Shown: positions 35,394 to 44,753, counted from the first letter of the stretch. The stretch: 50,027 nucleotides of DNA from Oscillatoriales cyanobacterium (GCA_004292515.1 RDXB01000049.1:1-50027); one strand, 5' to 3'. The notes: generated by a model not told the origin, from the sequence alone. Numbers and translations: made by a program.

Positions 35394-36749
35394 TTAGCGG
35401 CCGATACCAACGTAGTGAAAACCTGCCGCTTCCAAAGCCGCCCGATCGAGGAAGTTGCGCCCATCAACGATCGTCGGGTTATGCATGGCTTTGGCCATCT
35501 TGTCGTAGTTGAGGGTGCGGAATTGTTCCCATTCCGTGACAATTACCAGCGCATCGCAGCCATCAGCCAACAGCTCGGGATCAGTCTCCACATAAACATT
35601 GGAGAGACCGTGGCGCATCCCCGTTTGGGAAACGATCGGGTCGTAGGCCTTCACCTTCGCCCCCAGGCGGCTGAGTTGTTCAATCAAAATCAGGGACGGG
35701 GCATCGCGCATATCGTCCGTGTCGGGCTTGAAGGTCAGCCCCAACAGGCCGATCGTCTTGCCCTTCAGGATTTTCAGGGTTTGTTGCAGCTTTTCGATCG
35801 CGATCGCCCGTTGCCGTTGGTTGACGGTAATCGCCGACTTCAGCAGTTCCGCATCGTAGCCATAGTCGCTAGCCGTGTGCACCAGCGCCGACACATCCTT
35901 CGGGAAGCAAGATCCACCCCAGCCAATCCCCGCATTCAGGAACTTGGGCCCAATCCGCGAATCGAGGCCAATCCCTTTGGCCACCTGGGTCACGTCTGCA
36001 CCCACGCGATCGCAAATATTCGCCACTTCGTTGATGAAACTAATTTTCGTGGCCAAGAACGCATTGGCCGCATATTTCACCATTTCCGCCGAAGCCAAGT
36101 CCGTCGTGACGATCGGTACCGGCGGCAGGGTTTGATCTTCCGCAAACTCCCGCCGGACGATCGGAGCATACAGATCGCTCATCATGCCCAGGGCCTTCGG
36201 GTCGTTGCTGCCCAGCACGATCCGATCGGGGTTGAAGGTGTCGTAAATCGCCGAGCCTTCCCGCAAAAATTCCGGGTTGCTAACCACCGCAAAGATCGGT
36301 TCCGGTTGGCCCGGCGCATTTTCCTTAAAGGAATCGAGCACGATCGTCCGCACCCAGTCTCCCGAACCGATCGGCACCGTGGACTTATTCACAATCACCT
36401 TGTAGCTGCTGCCACTCTTGAGGCTGGAGCCAATGCCCCGGGCCACGGCTTCCACATAGCGCGTGTCGCTTTCCCCTGTGGGCAGCGGCGGTGTCCCCAC
36501 GGCGATAAACAAAATGTCGCTTTGCTCAACACCCGCCGCGAGGTCGCTGGTAAATTCGATCGTCCCGGCCGCCATGGCCGCCTGCATCAACTCCGACAGA
36601 CCCGGCTCATAAATCGGGGACTGGCCCGACTTCATCAGCTTCACCTTCTCTTCGTTGTTGTCCACGCAGGTGACGTGGTGGCCCGTTCGTGCCAAACACA
36701 CCCCCGTCACCAAGCCCACGTAGCCCGTCCCAATTACACAAACGTTCAT
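35394..36749 (-). CDS. ugd: UDP-glucose 6-dehydrogenase
   Basis: The enzyme oxidises UDP-glucose to UDP-glucuronate with two NAD+. The 451-residue protein has the N-terminal Rossmann motif GTGYVGLVTG, VDNNEEKV, the TPP loop (VGTPPLPTGESD), the STVP segment, the central helix EMVKYAANAFLATKISFINE and the catalytic Cys281 in GWGGSCFPKD. The C-terminal UDP-binding Rossmann repeat is present (LLGLTFKPDTDDMRDAPS). The ATG at 36749 is preceded by GGAGG. Three perfect 11-bp direct repeats lie 26 bp upstream. Its product is the substrate of the decarboxylase gene upstream on the same strand, but a family A repeat sits between them. Confidence 0.96.
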   Translation of the reverse strand: MNVCVIGTGYVGLVTGVCLARTGHHVTCVDNNEEKVKLMKSGQSPIYEPGLSELMQAAMAAGTIEFTSDLAAGVEQSDILFIAVGTPPLPTGESDTRYVEAVARGIGSSLKSGSSYKVIVNKSTVPIGSGDWVRTIVLDSFKENAPGQPEPIFAVVSNPEFLREGSAIYDTFNPDRIVLGSNDPKALGMMSDLYAPIVRREFAEDQTLPPVPIVTTDLASAEMVKYAANAFLATKISFINEVANICDRVGADVTQVAKGIGLDSRIGPKFLNAGIGWGGSCFPKDVSALVHTASDYGYDAELLKSAITVNQRQRAIAIEKLQQTLKILKGKTIGLLGLTFKPDTDDMRDAPSLILIEQLSRLGAKVKAYDPIVSQTGMRHGLSNVYVETDPELLADGCDALVIVTEWEQFRTLNYDKMAKAMHNPTIVDGRNFLDRAALEAAGFHYVGIGR

Positions 36750-36774
36750 GGCAATACCTCCTGCGCCAACAACA

Positions 36775-36807
36775 CAATGCCCAAACAATGCCCAAACAAT
36801 GCCCAAA
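36775..36807. repeat. Three perfect 11-bp direct repeats upstream of ugd
   Basis: CAATGCCCAAA occurs three times without change (36775-36785, 36786-36796, 36797-36807), starting 26 bp upstream of the ugd ATG. Confidence 0.9.
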
Positions 36808-36895
36808 ATTACTGTTGATTAACCCTTTAGGATGCTCTGGGGCGATCGCCATTCGCCCTGAAACCCTCGATCTGCCGTGATGCAGATTATTGGGA

Positions 36896-37150
36896 AGGGA
36901 CTGACGGGCGATCGTCCTGGTCGGAGTCAGGCTGCAACGCTCGATGTTCCTTGCCCCCAAGCGTTGTAACAAGGGGCTGAAGACTCTTGCTGCCCAACGA
37001 TCCACTAAAAACTGAAGCAATCAATCAGCCTTGTCTCAACCGTTGTAACAAGGGGCTTAAGCCCCTTGCTGCCCAACGATCCGCTCACTCCATTCACGGC
37101 AGGATCAGGCAGGGTTTTAGGCTCTTGAACGACACCCCCTCAGCGCCTCG
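36896..37150 (+). repeat. Family A dispersed repeat, composite copy
   Basis: A left-end segment (GGGACTGACGGGCGATCGTCC) is followed by two internal units GTTGTAACAAGGGGCT...CTTGCTGCCCAACGATCC (palindromes at 36971-36988, imperfect, and 37050-37067, perfect). A right-end segment follows: ATCAGGCAGGGTTTTAGG...ACGACACCCCCTCAG. It separates ugd from uxs. Confidence 0.75.
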
Positions 37151-37169
37151 ATACTATGCCGCTGATGAC

Positions 37170-38108
37170 TTAACCCGCCGCTTCAATGCGCTGCCGAAAA
37201 TCCTCGATCGTTTTTTGTAGCCCTTCTTGGAGGGGAACCGTCGGCTCCCAACCCAGCCACAGCTTGGCACGGGTAATGTCGGGGCGGCGACGGCGCGGAT
37301 CATCCTGGGGCAAGGGCTTGTAGTCAATGTCTACGCCCGAACCCACTTGGGACTGCACCGCCTGGGCCAGTTCCAAAATCGTGTATTCGCCCGGATTGCC
37401 CAGGTTGACCGGCCCCGTGTGGTCGGGGTTATTCATCATCCGAATGAACCCTTCCACCAAGTCCGACACATAGCAAAAACTGCGGGTTTGGGAGCCATCG
37501 CCATAAACCGTCAGGGGCTGGCCGCGCAGGGCTTGGACAATGAAGTTGCTGACCACGCGCCCGTCGTTTTCTAACATCCGCGTGCCGTAGGTGTTGAAGA
37601 TCCGCACCACGCGAATATCCACCCCGTTTTGGCGGTGATAGTCAAAGGTGAGGGTTTCGGCAACGCGCTTGCCTTCGTCGTAGCAACTGCGAATCCCGAT
37701 CGGGTTGACGCTGCCGCGATAGTCTTCGCTTTGGGGATGGATTTCGGGGTCGCCGTAGACTTCTGAGGTGGAAGCCAGCAGGAAGCGCGCTTTCACCCGT
37801 TTGGCCAGACCCAACATGTTCATGGTGCCGATCACGTTGGTTTTGACGGTCTTGACGGGGTTGTATTGGTAGTGCACCGGAGAGGCGGGGCAGGCCAGGT
37901 GATAAATCTGGTCTACTTCCAGCCGAATGGGTTCTGTGATGTCGTGACGGATCAGTTCAAAGTTGGGGTTGCCGAGCCAGTGAACGATGTTTCGCTTGTG
38001 GCCGGTGTAAAAGTTGTCGAGGCAAACTACCTCATGACCGGCGTTCATTAACCGATCGATCAAATGCGAACCGATGAAGCCCGCGCCTCCGGTGACGAGG
38101 ATTCTCAT
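37170..38108 (-). CDS. uxs: UDP-glucuronate decarboxylase (UDP-xylose synthase)
   Basis: This extended short-chain dehydrogenase of 312 residues converts UDP-glucuronate to UDP-xylose with bound NAD+. The Rossmann motif [10 protein letters not shown] (residues 7-16), the catalytic triad region [12 protein letters not shown] and Tyr143/Lys147 in SCYDEGKR are intact. [17 protein letters not shown]-type and [10 protein letters not shown] motifs are those of UXS-family enzymes. It starts at ATG 38108. Together with ugd at 35394 it forms a two-step route UDP-glucose to UDP-xylose, the likely supply for surface glycans. Confidence 0.95.
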   Translation of the reverse strand: MRILVTGGAGFIGSHLIDRLMNAGHEVVCLDNFYTGHKRNIVHWLGNPNFELIRHDITEPIRLEVDQIYHLACPASPVHYQYNPVKTVKTNVIGTMNMLGLAKRVKARFLLASTSEVYGDPEIHPQSEDYRGSVNPIGIRSCYDEGKRVAETLTFDYHRQNGVDIRVVRIFNTYGTRMLENDGRVVSNFIVQALRGQPLTVYGDGSQTRSFCYVSDLVEGFIRMMNNPDHTGPVNLGNPGEYTILELAQAVQSQVGSGVDIDYKPLPQDDPRRRRPDITRAKLWLGWEPTVPLQEGLQKTIEDFRQRIEAAG

Positions 38109-38307
38109 GGCAACGTTGCCCTAATGGGTCGTAAGTCTCCAATAACCTATCACGATTGGTTTGATGCACTCGGGACGGTTTCGCGATCGCCAATCAGGAT
38201 GACCACTGGCTCGGGGGGTTGTTGGATAAGAGTTTGGGCGATCGCCCTGATCGCGATCGGGTTTTGCATCGAGTCGATCGAGGTGCAGACCCAGGCAGAT
38301 CAGCAGC

Positions 38308-39516
38308 TTAATCTTCAAACCAAGCGCTGCGCCAGGCAGATTCGGCGGCGGCGATCGCCTGTTGCTGTTGGAGTTTTTCGTAGCGGGCCCTGAGCTGATC
38401 GAGCTGATCGAGCAAGCGGCGAATGGGTCCCAATCGCTGTTGCAAAATCGGATCGTTAAATTGAATCTCCGCAAGCCGCAGATGCACCACCACAAAGCGA
38501 GCCGCGCCTTTGCTGCTGTCGTCATCAAGGGGGCCGTCGATCGCCAGGTCAATCAAATTTGGGGCCTGGCTGGTGGCATCGGAGAGGTCGGCTTTGGTAG
38601 CAATTTCCAGCACGGCGGCGGGCAGTTTGCCTGGCAAGATGCCTGCCGATCGCAGCAGGTCGTTAACCCGGTGGGATTGGGCGCGCAGGGTGGCGGTGGT
38701 TAGCTTTTCGCGCGATCGCTGCCAAAGCAAAACTTGACTCGGATTGTCAGCCCCCTTGAGCAACGGATCTGGCAGGGCCCCGGAGGCCAGCAGGGCGGCG
38801 GCTGTGGCATCATCGATCGCCGCTAGGGGGTCGGGTTCCTCTGCGTCAGGGCGATCTGACGGATCGCCATCGTCGGGGCGGGATTCGGCTGAGGGGCGAT
38901 CATCGAGGTCATCGTCCTCATCATCAAGGTCATCGTCCTCGTCATCGAGATCATCCTCATCGAGGTCGTCGTCTTCATCTTCATCCTCGTCCTCGCCGTC
39001 GTCGTCCTCGAAAGCCGTAATGTCTGGCTTGGCGGAGGCTGCGAGATCCGGAAGTTCGATCGACTCAATGTGAACCAAGGAATTAAAGGCCGCTGCCAGC
39101 GCCGCTGCCATCTCGGCGGCGCTGGGAGTACCGTCATCAGCGCGATCGGCTTCTGAATCGTCGTGATTACTAGCAACTGACCCTGAAGCGGATGTTTCCA
39201 CGAGGCGCAGTTTGCGTTTGCTGGGTGCAGGCACCGGCAACAATAGATTCTTTTCAAGCTGGGCAGCCAAATCGCGGGCCACTCGGCGCAGGGCTTCTTG
39301 GAGCTGCTGGCGATCGGCAAAGGACAACCCCAAAAACTGCTGGGGATATTTTTGGGTGCAAATGCGATAGGTGGCCAGAATCAGTTGCTGGCGGGCGGCG
39401 GCTCCGAGGGCGCTGAGATAGTCGCGATCGGCCTGGTAGAGCTGCTCTGCCAGCAATTTTGATTGCTTGCGCAGGTCTATCAATTCCTTTTCTAATCGAT
39501 CAATTGGATCGGTCAC
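38308..39516 (-). CDS. Cyanobacterial hypothetical protein with a central acidic tract
   Basis: The protein has 402 residues from the GTG at 39516 (MTDPIDRLEKELIDLRKQSKLLAEQLYQADRDYLSALG). The N-terminal about 110 residues are helical (coiled coil, then LILATYRICTQKYPQQFLGLSFADRQQLQEALRR). Residues about 170-230 are a run of Asp/Glu with short repeats (DDDLDDEDDDLDD). The C-terminal half is again well folded (RVNDLLRSAGILPGKLPAAVLEIA, FVVVHLRLAEIQFNDPILQ). AAGGTGGG lies upstream of the GTG. The longer frame to a TTG at 39612 runs into a family A repeat and is unlikely. The function is unknown; I recall similar cyanobacterial proteins of undefined role. The acidic tract could bind basic proteins or cations. 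Confidence 0.75.
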   Translation of the reverse strand: MTDPIDRLEKELIDLRKQSKLLAEQLYQADRDYLSALGAAARQQLILATYRICTQKYPQQFLGLSFADRQQLQEALRRVARDLAAQLEKNLLLPVPAPSKRKLRLVETSASGSVASNHDDSEADRADDGTPSAAEMAAALAAAFNSLVHIESIELPDLAASAKPDITAFEDDDGEDEDEDEDDDLDEDDLDDEDDDLDDEDDDLDDRPSAESRPDDGDPSDRPDAEEPDPLAAIDDATAAALLASGALPDPLLKGADNPSQVLLWQRSREKLTTATLRAQSHRVNDLLRSAGILPGKLPAAVLEIATKADLSDATSQAPNLIDLAIDGPLDDDSSKGAARFVVVHLRLAEIQFNDPILQQRLGPIRRLLDQLDQLRARYEKLQQQQAIAAAESAWRSAWFED

Positions 39517-39577
39517 GAATCCCCACCCCACCTTCAGCAGTCTTAAAATCTTCTCGAAACCCCAATCGCTGTAACCA

Positions 39578-39800
39578 GGGGATGAGGGGCTGTCGTCATT
39601 TCCTGGGAGCAAACTGAAACGGTTGATTTTCCGTGCCCCAGTTGTTGTAACAAGGGGCTTAAGCCCCTTGTCCCCTACAATCCGCTAACGGTGGAATCAG
39701 GGTTTCAGGTAATTCGACGATGGGCCCTCAGCCCCTTGCTGCCCAACGATTGGCTAACGGCAGCATCAGAGTTTTGGGCGATTTGACGAAAGGCCCTAAC
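39578..39800 (+). repeat. Family A dispersed repeat, most complete copy
   Basis: It starts GGGGATGAGGGGCTGTCGTCATTTCC and carries the perfect palindrome AAGGGGCTTAAGCCCCTT at 39652-39669. It then has AATCAGGGTTTCAGG...CGACGATGGGCCCTCAGCCCC and a second unit CTTGCTGCCCAACGATTGGCTAACGGCAGCATCAG ending near TTGACGAAAGGCCC. Its ends are inverted relative to each other. The rest of the gap to tsf (39801-39985) includes a perfect 14-bp palindrome at 39935-39948. Confidence 0.8.
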
Positions 39801-39934
39801 ACTGATTCTCCCTGACGGGGTTCACAGGTTGCCCACTGTCACCATAGCGAAAGGCACGGCCACAGATCGTTCAGTCGGCGAGCGATCGGGCCATGCCTCA
39901 CGTCAAAACTAGTGATCACCGAGCGATCCACCAA

Positions 39935-39948
39935 CGGATGATCATCCG
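39935..39948 (-). terminator. 14-bp palindrome downstream of tsf
   Basis: CGGATGATCATCCG is perfectly symmetric and lies 38 bp past the tsf stop. No T-run follows, so the terminator role is weak. Confidence 0.25.
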
Positions 39949-39985
39949 CAGGGCGACCACGGGGCGATCGTCCCTAGCCGGGAAT

Positions 39986-40645
39986 CTACTTCGCGCCCGT
40001 GGCAGCGGCTACTTCATCCGCAAAGCTGACGGCTTCTTTCTCAATGCCTTCGCCCAACACAAAGCGCTGGAAGCGACGCACCTGAATGTTTTCGCCGATC
40101 TTGGCGATCGATTCTTTAATCAGTTCTTCCACGCTCTTGCTTTGGTCGCGGATGAAGGGCTGAGGCAGCAAGCACAGCTCTTCCAGGCGCTTCTTGATCC
40201 GACCTTCCACGATCTTTTCTTTGAGTTGATCGGGCTTGCCGGCCAAATCATCGCGGCCCATCTCGATCTCCTTCTCGCGAGCCACCACTTCGGGCGAAAT
40301 TTCGGTGGTGGAGATAAATTCCACATTGGGGCAAGCAGCAATCTGCATCGCAATGTTGCGCACCAATTCCCGGAACTCGTCGCGCTTGGCCACAAAATCC
40401 GTTTCGCAGTTCACCTCCACCAACACACCGATCCGACCACCCGTGTGGATGTAGGCATCAACTAGCCCTTCAGCGGCAACCCGGCCGGCCTTTTTGCCTG
40501 CCGAAGCGATCCCCTTTTGGCGCAGCCATTCGGTGGCCTTGTCGATGTCGCCGCCGTTTTCAGCAAGGGCTTTTTTGCAGTCCATCATGCCCGCGCCAGT
40601 GCGATCGCGCAGGTCTTTAACCAGCTTTGCCGAAATCTCTGCCAT
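39986..40645 (-). CDS. tsf: Elongation factor Ts
   Basis: EF-Ts is the guanine-nucleotide exchange factor for EF-Tu. The 219-residue protein has the short form found in cyanobacteria and chloroplasts: the N-terminal UBA-like domain ([38 protein letters not shown]), then [16 protein letters not shown] and the C-terminal [19 protein letters not shown] lies upstream of the ATG. It is the second gene after rpsB, as in most bacteria, with about 230 bp between them. Confidence 0.98.
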   Translation of the reverse strand: MAEISAKLVKDLRDRTGAGMMDCKKALAENGGDIDKATEWLRQKGIASAGKKAGRVAAEGLVDAYIHTGGRIGVLVEVNCETDFVAKRDEFRELVRNIAMQIAACPNVEFISTTEISPEVVAREKEIEMGRDDLAGKPDQLKEKIVEGRIKKRLEELCLLPQPFIRDQSKSVEELIKESIAKIGENIQVRRFQRFVLGEGIEKEAVSFADEVAAATGAK

Positions 40646-40874
40646 GGGGGCCTCGTAACTTAAGCGTTTGCAAGCGTTTTGCAGTCGATTGTAAAACTTG
40701 GCGCGTCCGGGTCGGGTTAAGCCTGTCGTAACCTAACCGAGACGATCGCCGGAGCGAATCCAGCGAAGCAGCCAGCTTCCTTGATCCTGTGGCTAGTGAT
40801 GTGGCGCGTGACCATCGACCTAGCGCAGGGCAAGATCCATAGCCACCAGCCACATCTTTCAAAACCCCAAAGCC

Positions 40875-41642
40875 CTAAGCCTCGGTGGCCTCTTCGTCTT
40901 CGTACTCTTCTGCGTCGTAGTCGTACTCTTCGTCGAAGGCCTCGTCTTCAGCACCTAGCTCACCGTGGCGACCTTCGTAGATCGCATCGGCCAGCTTGCC
41001 GACGATCAGCTTGATCGATCGAATTGCGTCATCGTTAGCCGGAATGGGCACATCCACCGTGTCGGGGTCGCAGTTGGTGTCCAACAGGGCCACGATCGGG
41101 ATACCCAGTTTCACGCACTCTTGCACGGCGTTATATTCCCGACGTTGGTCAACCATGACCACGATGTCGGGCAGCTTGCGCATGTGCTTGATGCCGTTCA
41201 AGTACTTTTGCAACTTCGACATTTCGCGGCGCAGTACCGATGCTTCCTTCTTGGGCAGCAGGTCGAGACCGCCAGTTTCTTCGCGGCGCTCCAGTTCCTT
41301 GAGGCGATCGGCCCGGCTTTTGATCGTCATCCAGTTGGTGAGCATGCCACCCAACCAGCGCTGGTTGACATAGTAGCTACCGCAACGGGCCGCTTCTTGG
41401 GCCACGATGCCGGCGGCTTGGCGCTTGGTGCCGACAAACAGCACGCGCTTGCCTTGCTCGGAAGCCTCCCGTAGGAATTGGTAGGCATATTCCATGCACT
41501 GGGCGGTTTGCACCAGGTCAATAATATGCACGCCATTGCGAGCCGCGAAGATGTAGGGCGACATCTTGGGGTTCCAGCGGCTGGCTTGGTGTCCAAAGTG
41601 AACACCGGCATCGAGCATTTGGGTAAGGGATACGACTGCCAT
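40875..41642 (-). CDS. rpsB: 30S ribosomal protein S2
   Basis: The 255-residue protein starts [43 protein letters not shown], the S2 signature, and contains [10 protein letters not shown] and [16 protein letters not shown]. The acidic Glu/Asp/Tyr-rich C-terminus is common in cyanobacteria. AGGAG precedes the ATG. It is the promoter-proximal gene of the rpsB-tsf pair. Confidence 0.98.
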   Translation of the reverse strand: MAVVSLTQMLDAGVHFGHQASRWNPKMSPYIFAARNGVHIIDLVQTAQCMEYAYQFLREASEQGKRVLFVGTKRQAAGIVAQEAARCGSYYVNQRWLGGMLTNWMTIKSRADRLKELERREETGGLDLLPKKEASVLRREMSKLQKYLNGIKHMRKLPDIVVMVDQRREYNAVQECVKLGIPIVALLDTNCDPDTVDVPIPANDDAIRSIKLIVGKLADAIYEGRHGELGAEDEAFDEEYDYDAEEYEDEEATEA

Positions 41643-41994
41643 GATTGGCGATTTCTCCTGAGTATTCGGGTTTGTCCTCCATCCAGCGAGCGATCTTGGG
41701 GTGCAGCGCGATCGGGCGGGAAACAGACGAAACCTTTACCCATCACGGCTTACAGCATCCACAAAACACCCGAATCGCCGGATGTGCGTTTTATAGAGCT
41801 TGACTAGGGTATCACGGGGGATGCGATCGCGATATTCTTTTGCCATTGGTTGCCCCAGTGTTGCGATCGGGGTAGCTAGTTGCGGTTTGGTTTGGCTTGG
41901 TTTTGATTGGTTTGGCTTGGTTTTGATTGGGCTTTGATTGTTGTTGTTTCGATCGCCCAGCGCGATCGCCGATCCTGTGACGATTCCTCCTACG
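41643..41994. other. Intergenic region with a 20-bp tandem duplication
   Basis: About 350 bp lies between divergent rpsB and the GT2 gene. A perfect 20-bp unit (TTTGGCTTGGTTTTGATTGG) is repeated at 41891-41910 and 41911-41930 within a T/G-rich stretch. No gene is seen. Confidence 0.6.
41891..41930. repeat. Perfect 20-bp tandem duplication
   Basis: Two identical 20-bp copies in the putative promoter region of the GT2 gene, flanked by partial TTTG/TTTGATTG copies. Confidence 0.9.
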
Positions 41995-42987
41995 ATGTCT
42001 CCGCTAGCTGCTTTGTCTGCTCGATCAGAACCAACCGCTAGCGATCGTCCCGAAGTCTCCGTAGTCGTCCCGATCTGCAACGAAATCGAAAGCCTGCCTC
42101 ACTTGCTCGCGGCGATCGAAGCGGTGATGGAGCCGATCGGCAACCCCTACGAAATTGTGTGCGTTGATGATGGCTCGCGCGATGGCTCAGGGGACTGGCT
42201 CAAACAAGCTGCCCTCGAACGGAGCAACCTGCGATCGGTAATCTTGCGCCGCAACTATGGGCAAACCGCCGCCATGGCCGCCGGGTTCGATCGGGCCCGC
42301 GGCCAAACGATCGTCACCCTCGATGCCGACCTGCAAAACGACCCCCAAGACATCCCCGCCCTGCTGGCCAAACTCGATGAAGGCTACGACCTGGTGACCG
42401 GCTGGCGAGTCAAGCGCCAAGATGCCGCCGTCACCCGCCTGCTGCCCTCCCGCATTGCCAACGCGATCATCCGTCGCGTCACGGGCGTGCGCGTCACCGA
42501 CTACGGCTGCTCCCTCAAGGCCTATCGAGCCGAACTATTGGCCGACATGAACCTCTACGGCGAACTGCATCGGTTTCTACCCGCCCTCGCCTTCATGGAA
42601 GGAGCCAGAATCACCGAAATTCCCGTGCGTCACCATGCCCGCCAGTTTGGCCAAAGCAAGTACGGACTCGGCCGCACCACCCGAGTTGTGATGGACTTGC
42701 TGACAATTTGGTTCATGAAAAAATTCCTAACCCGACCGATGCACGTTTTTGGCCCCTTGGGATTGGGATTAATTGGCATTGGGGGCGTAATGTTTGCCTA
42801 TTTGGTAGTCGTCAAGCTGGTTTTGTTAGAGCGCATTGGCGATCGCCCCCTGCTGACCATTGCCACCGTTCTCCTATTAGCCGGTTTTCAATTCTTCTGC
42901 TTTGGGTTGCTCGCAGAATTAATGATGCGTACCTATCACGAATCCCAAGGTCGCCCCATCTACCGCATCCGCGAAGAAGTCGGCTAG
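41995..42987 (+). CDS. GT2 glycosyltransferase, polyprenyl-phosphate sugar transferase type
   Basis: The 330-residue protein begins with a GT-A domain (EVSVVVPICNEIESLPHLL, VDDGSRDGSGDWL, the DxD-type motif LDADLQNDP, and KYGLGRTTRVVMDLLTIWF). Two C-terminal transmembrane helices follow (FGPLGLGLIGIGGVMFAYLVVVKL and TIATVLLLAGFQFFCFGLLAELM). This architecture matches GtrB/ArnC/dolichol-phosphate-mannose-synthase-like enzymes that transfer a sugar to undecaprenyl phosphate. I chose the ATG at 41995; a TTG at 41938 would add 19 residues. No flippase or partner gene is adjacent. Confidence 0.92.
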   Translation: MSPLAALSARSEPTASDRPEVSVVVPICNEIESLPHLLAAIEAVMEPIGNPYEIVCVDDGSRDGSGDWLKQAALERSNLRSVILRRNYGQTAAMAAGFDRARGQTIVTLDADLQNDPQDIPALLAKLDEGYDLVTGWRVKRQDAAVTRLLPSRIANAIIRRVTGVRVTDYGCSLKAYRAELLADMNLYGELHRFLPALAFMEGARITEIPVRHHARQFGQSKYGLGRTTRVVMDLLTIWFMKKFLTRPMHVFGPLGLGLIGIGGVMFAYLVVVKLVLLERIGDRPLLTIATVLLLAGFQFFCFGLLAELMMRTYHESQGRPIYRIREEVG

Positions 42988-43114
42988 CCGACCGCGAGCA
43001 TCACACCCCAACTCCTAGATTTCTCCCACTTAGATTCTTCCACAAAGTATTCGTTCTACACAGAATCTTTTGGTGCGAGTCAAGCATCAACGCCACCATC
43101 AATTGTCATAGAAG

Positions 43115-43210
43115 CAAGGGGCTGAGGGGCTGTCATCAAATCCCTGAAACCCTGATTTTTGCGTTGCTTGATCGTGAGGGGCAAGGAGCTTAAGCCCCTT
43201 GCCTGGAGCA
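43115..43210 (+). repeat. Family A dispersed repeat, truncated copy
   Basis: CAAGGGGCTGAGGGGCTGTCATC...AAACCCTGAT is the inverted form of the right-end segment in other copies. It is followed by AAGGAGCTTAAGCCCCTT (43183-43200), the 18-bp palindrome with one mismatch. Confidence 0.7.
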
Positions 43211-43220
43211 GTTGGGCTAG

Positions 43221-43308
43221 CAGCCTGTAGGGTGGGCATTGCCCACCGATTAACCGATTCATGGCATCTGCAATCTGAGATCCCAACCCTTTGAGTTAAA
43301 GGCTACAA
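43221..43308 (+). repeat. Family B 88-bp repeat, copy 3
   Basis: Ungapped match to copies 1 and 2, with the symmetric GGTGGGCATTGCCCACC. It begins 10 bp after a family A fragment. Confidence 0.85.
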
Positions 43309-43973
43309 ACTAACTTTCAGTTAATACCAGATCTCTAGACTCACCTTAAATTTACCTTCAGAAAATTTACCTTCAAATCTGAGATCAATAATCTATACAA
43401 AATCTAATCAATTCAGTCAATTTAATGGCGATCGCCCGATCGACACTTGATCACTATTAGATCACCACTTCACCAATGAATAAGTCACTCCCCACAGATC
43501 ACAACTGATAGTCCATGACTGCAGAGCCTCATCCGCCAGTGCTGGGTCAGGAGCAGTTGCCATTGTCTTCTGATGTTGCTTTCTGATGTCGCTCGTCCCC
43601 CCTCATTGTTTTTTAAAGTGTTGATGAAGACAACTTGACGGATTCTGAGCAATCTGACATCAATAAAACAGGGCAAATACACAGCTCAATCCAGCTCACA
43701 TAAAGATAGCCGAGCGTGGCCATCTCTTACCTGAGCTTGCAATATTAATCAACAGCATTCACCAACAACAAAACGCTTGAGCACTCTTGCTTTGACTCCG
43801 AGCAATAGTTGTTTGGCTTTTGAATGATCGTTACTGCTAATGAAGCTGCACTGTAGCCAGGTTCCGATGGGCTGGCTATAGAAAAGTTGCGTCTATGTTG
43901 CGCATCTCTAGTCTGATCTTCCTGTCTGAAATTCCTGTCTCCAATCCCAACGAGTTGCTTGAGCGAACTGATC

Positions 43974-44747
43974 ATGACCTTCTCGAAACGACTCTTTCAG
44001 ACCACTGCTATGGCCCGATCGGTTGCGGCTACGGGCTTGGCGGTCACAACGGCGCTGATTGCCGCTGGCCCTGCCCAAGCAGCCAAACTGACTTGGAACA
44101 TCACTTTCTTTGACGAAGTTGGAGCGGCGGTTGGCAGCGGTCAATTCATCACGGAATCCCAAGCCCAAAATATCCTGATCGGCTCCAACCCAATTCCCTA
44201 CCCTCCGCAAAATTGGCAACCCCAAGCAGTTCAGAATGTTCTGCAAGATTTCACTGCCACTATTGACGGGGCCAATTGGACACGCCATGACGACAGTTGG
44301 GGGGATTGGGATCGAACTGATGACTATGGCATCAATGACAATGGAACAGGTAGCCGGCCATCCTCCTGGGGCTATGCCAGTTGGCTGAACCCAGATGGTG
44401 AGCTAACTCGTCGGTTTGGTTCTCCTGGCTTTTCGGTTTATCAATCTGACTCGCCCTTACCCACGGCTAGCTGGATTTTTCGGCAGGGTGGTTTGCGACA
44501 CATTTCCTTGCAAGGGCTATCAATGCAGGGCAATATGCTGACAGGTACGAGCAGCACGAATACTTGGTCGCAGTATTTCTGGAAAAATGTTTGGCGGCCT
44601 GGGATGGAACAAGTGCACGGTCAAGGCACTTGGACGGCAACGCTGGTGAACTCGGCGAGTACGCCGGAGCCGGGGACGGTTTTGGGGTTGATGGCGATCG
44701 GGCTGTGGGCTTGGCAACGACGATCGCGGGGTGATGCTCGGATCTAG
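43974..44747 (+). CDS. PEP-CTERM sorting-domain protein
   Basis: The 257-residue exported protein has an N-terminal signal peptide (MARSVAATGLAVTTALIAAGPAQA), a middle domain rich in Trp, Asn, Asp and Gly, and a classic PEP-CTERM tail: STPEPGTVLGLMAIGLWAWQRRSRG (PEP motif, hydrophobic helix, basic cluster). Such tails are recognised and removed by exosortase in bacteria that make extracellular polymers. No exosortase gene is in the window. The middle domain is not one I recognise. I used the ATG at 43974; a TTG at 43959 is possible. It is convergent with the ABC ATPase gene, with only 6 bp between stops. Confidence 0.88.
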   Translation: MTFSKRLFQTTAMARSVAATGLAVTTALIAAGPAQAAKLTWNITFFDEVGAAVGSGQFITESQAQNILIGSNPIPYPPQNWQPQAVQNVLQDFTATIDGANWTRHDDSWGDWDRTDDYGINDNGTGSRPSSWGYASWLNPDGELTRRFGSPGFSVYQSDSPLPTASWIFRQGGLRHISLQGLSMQGNMLTGTSSTNTWSQYFWKNVWRPGMEQVHGQGTWTATLVNSASTPEPGTVLGLMAIGLWAWQRRSRGDARI

Positions 44748-44753
44748 GGCAGC

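Larger units (their letters stand above)
42988..43973. other. Long AT-rich intergenic region with two repeat families
   Basis: About 990 bp. A family A fragment (43115-43210) is directly followed by family B copy 3 (43221-43308). The remainder (43310-43973) is AT-rich with only weak ORFs and probably contains the promoter of the PEP-CTERM gene. Confidence 0.65.

Noticed and set aside
35325-36818. 497-residue plus-strand ORF opposite ugd
   Set aside because: Antisense shadow of a clear UDP-glucose dehydrogenase; its composition (Arg/His/Gln-rich) is not protein-like.
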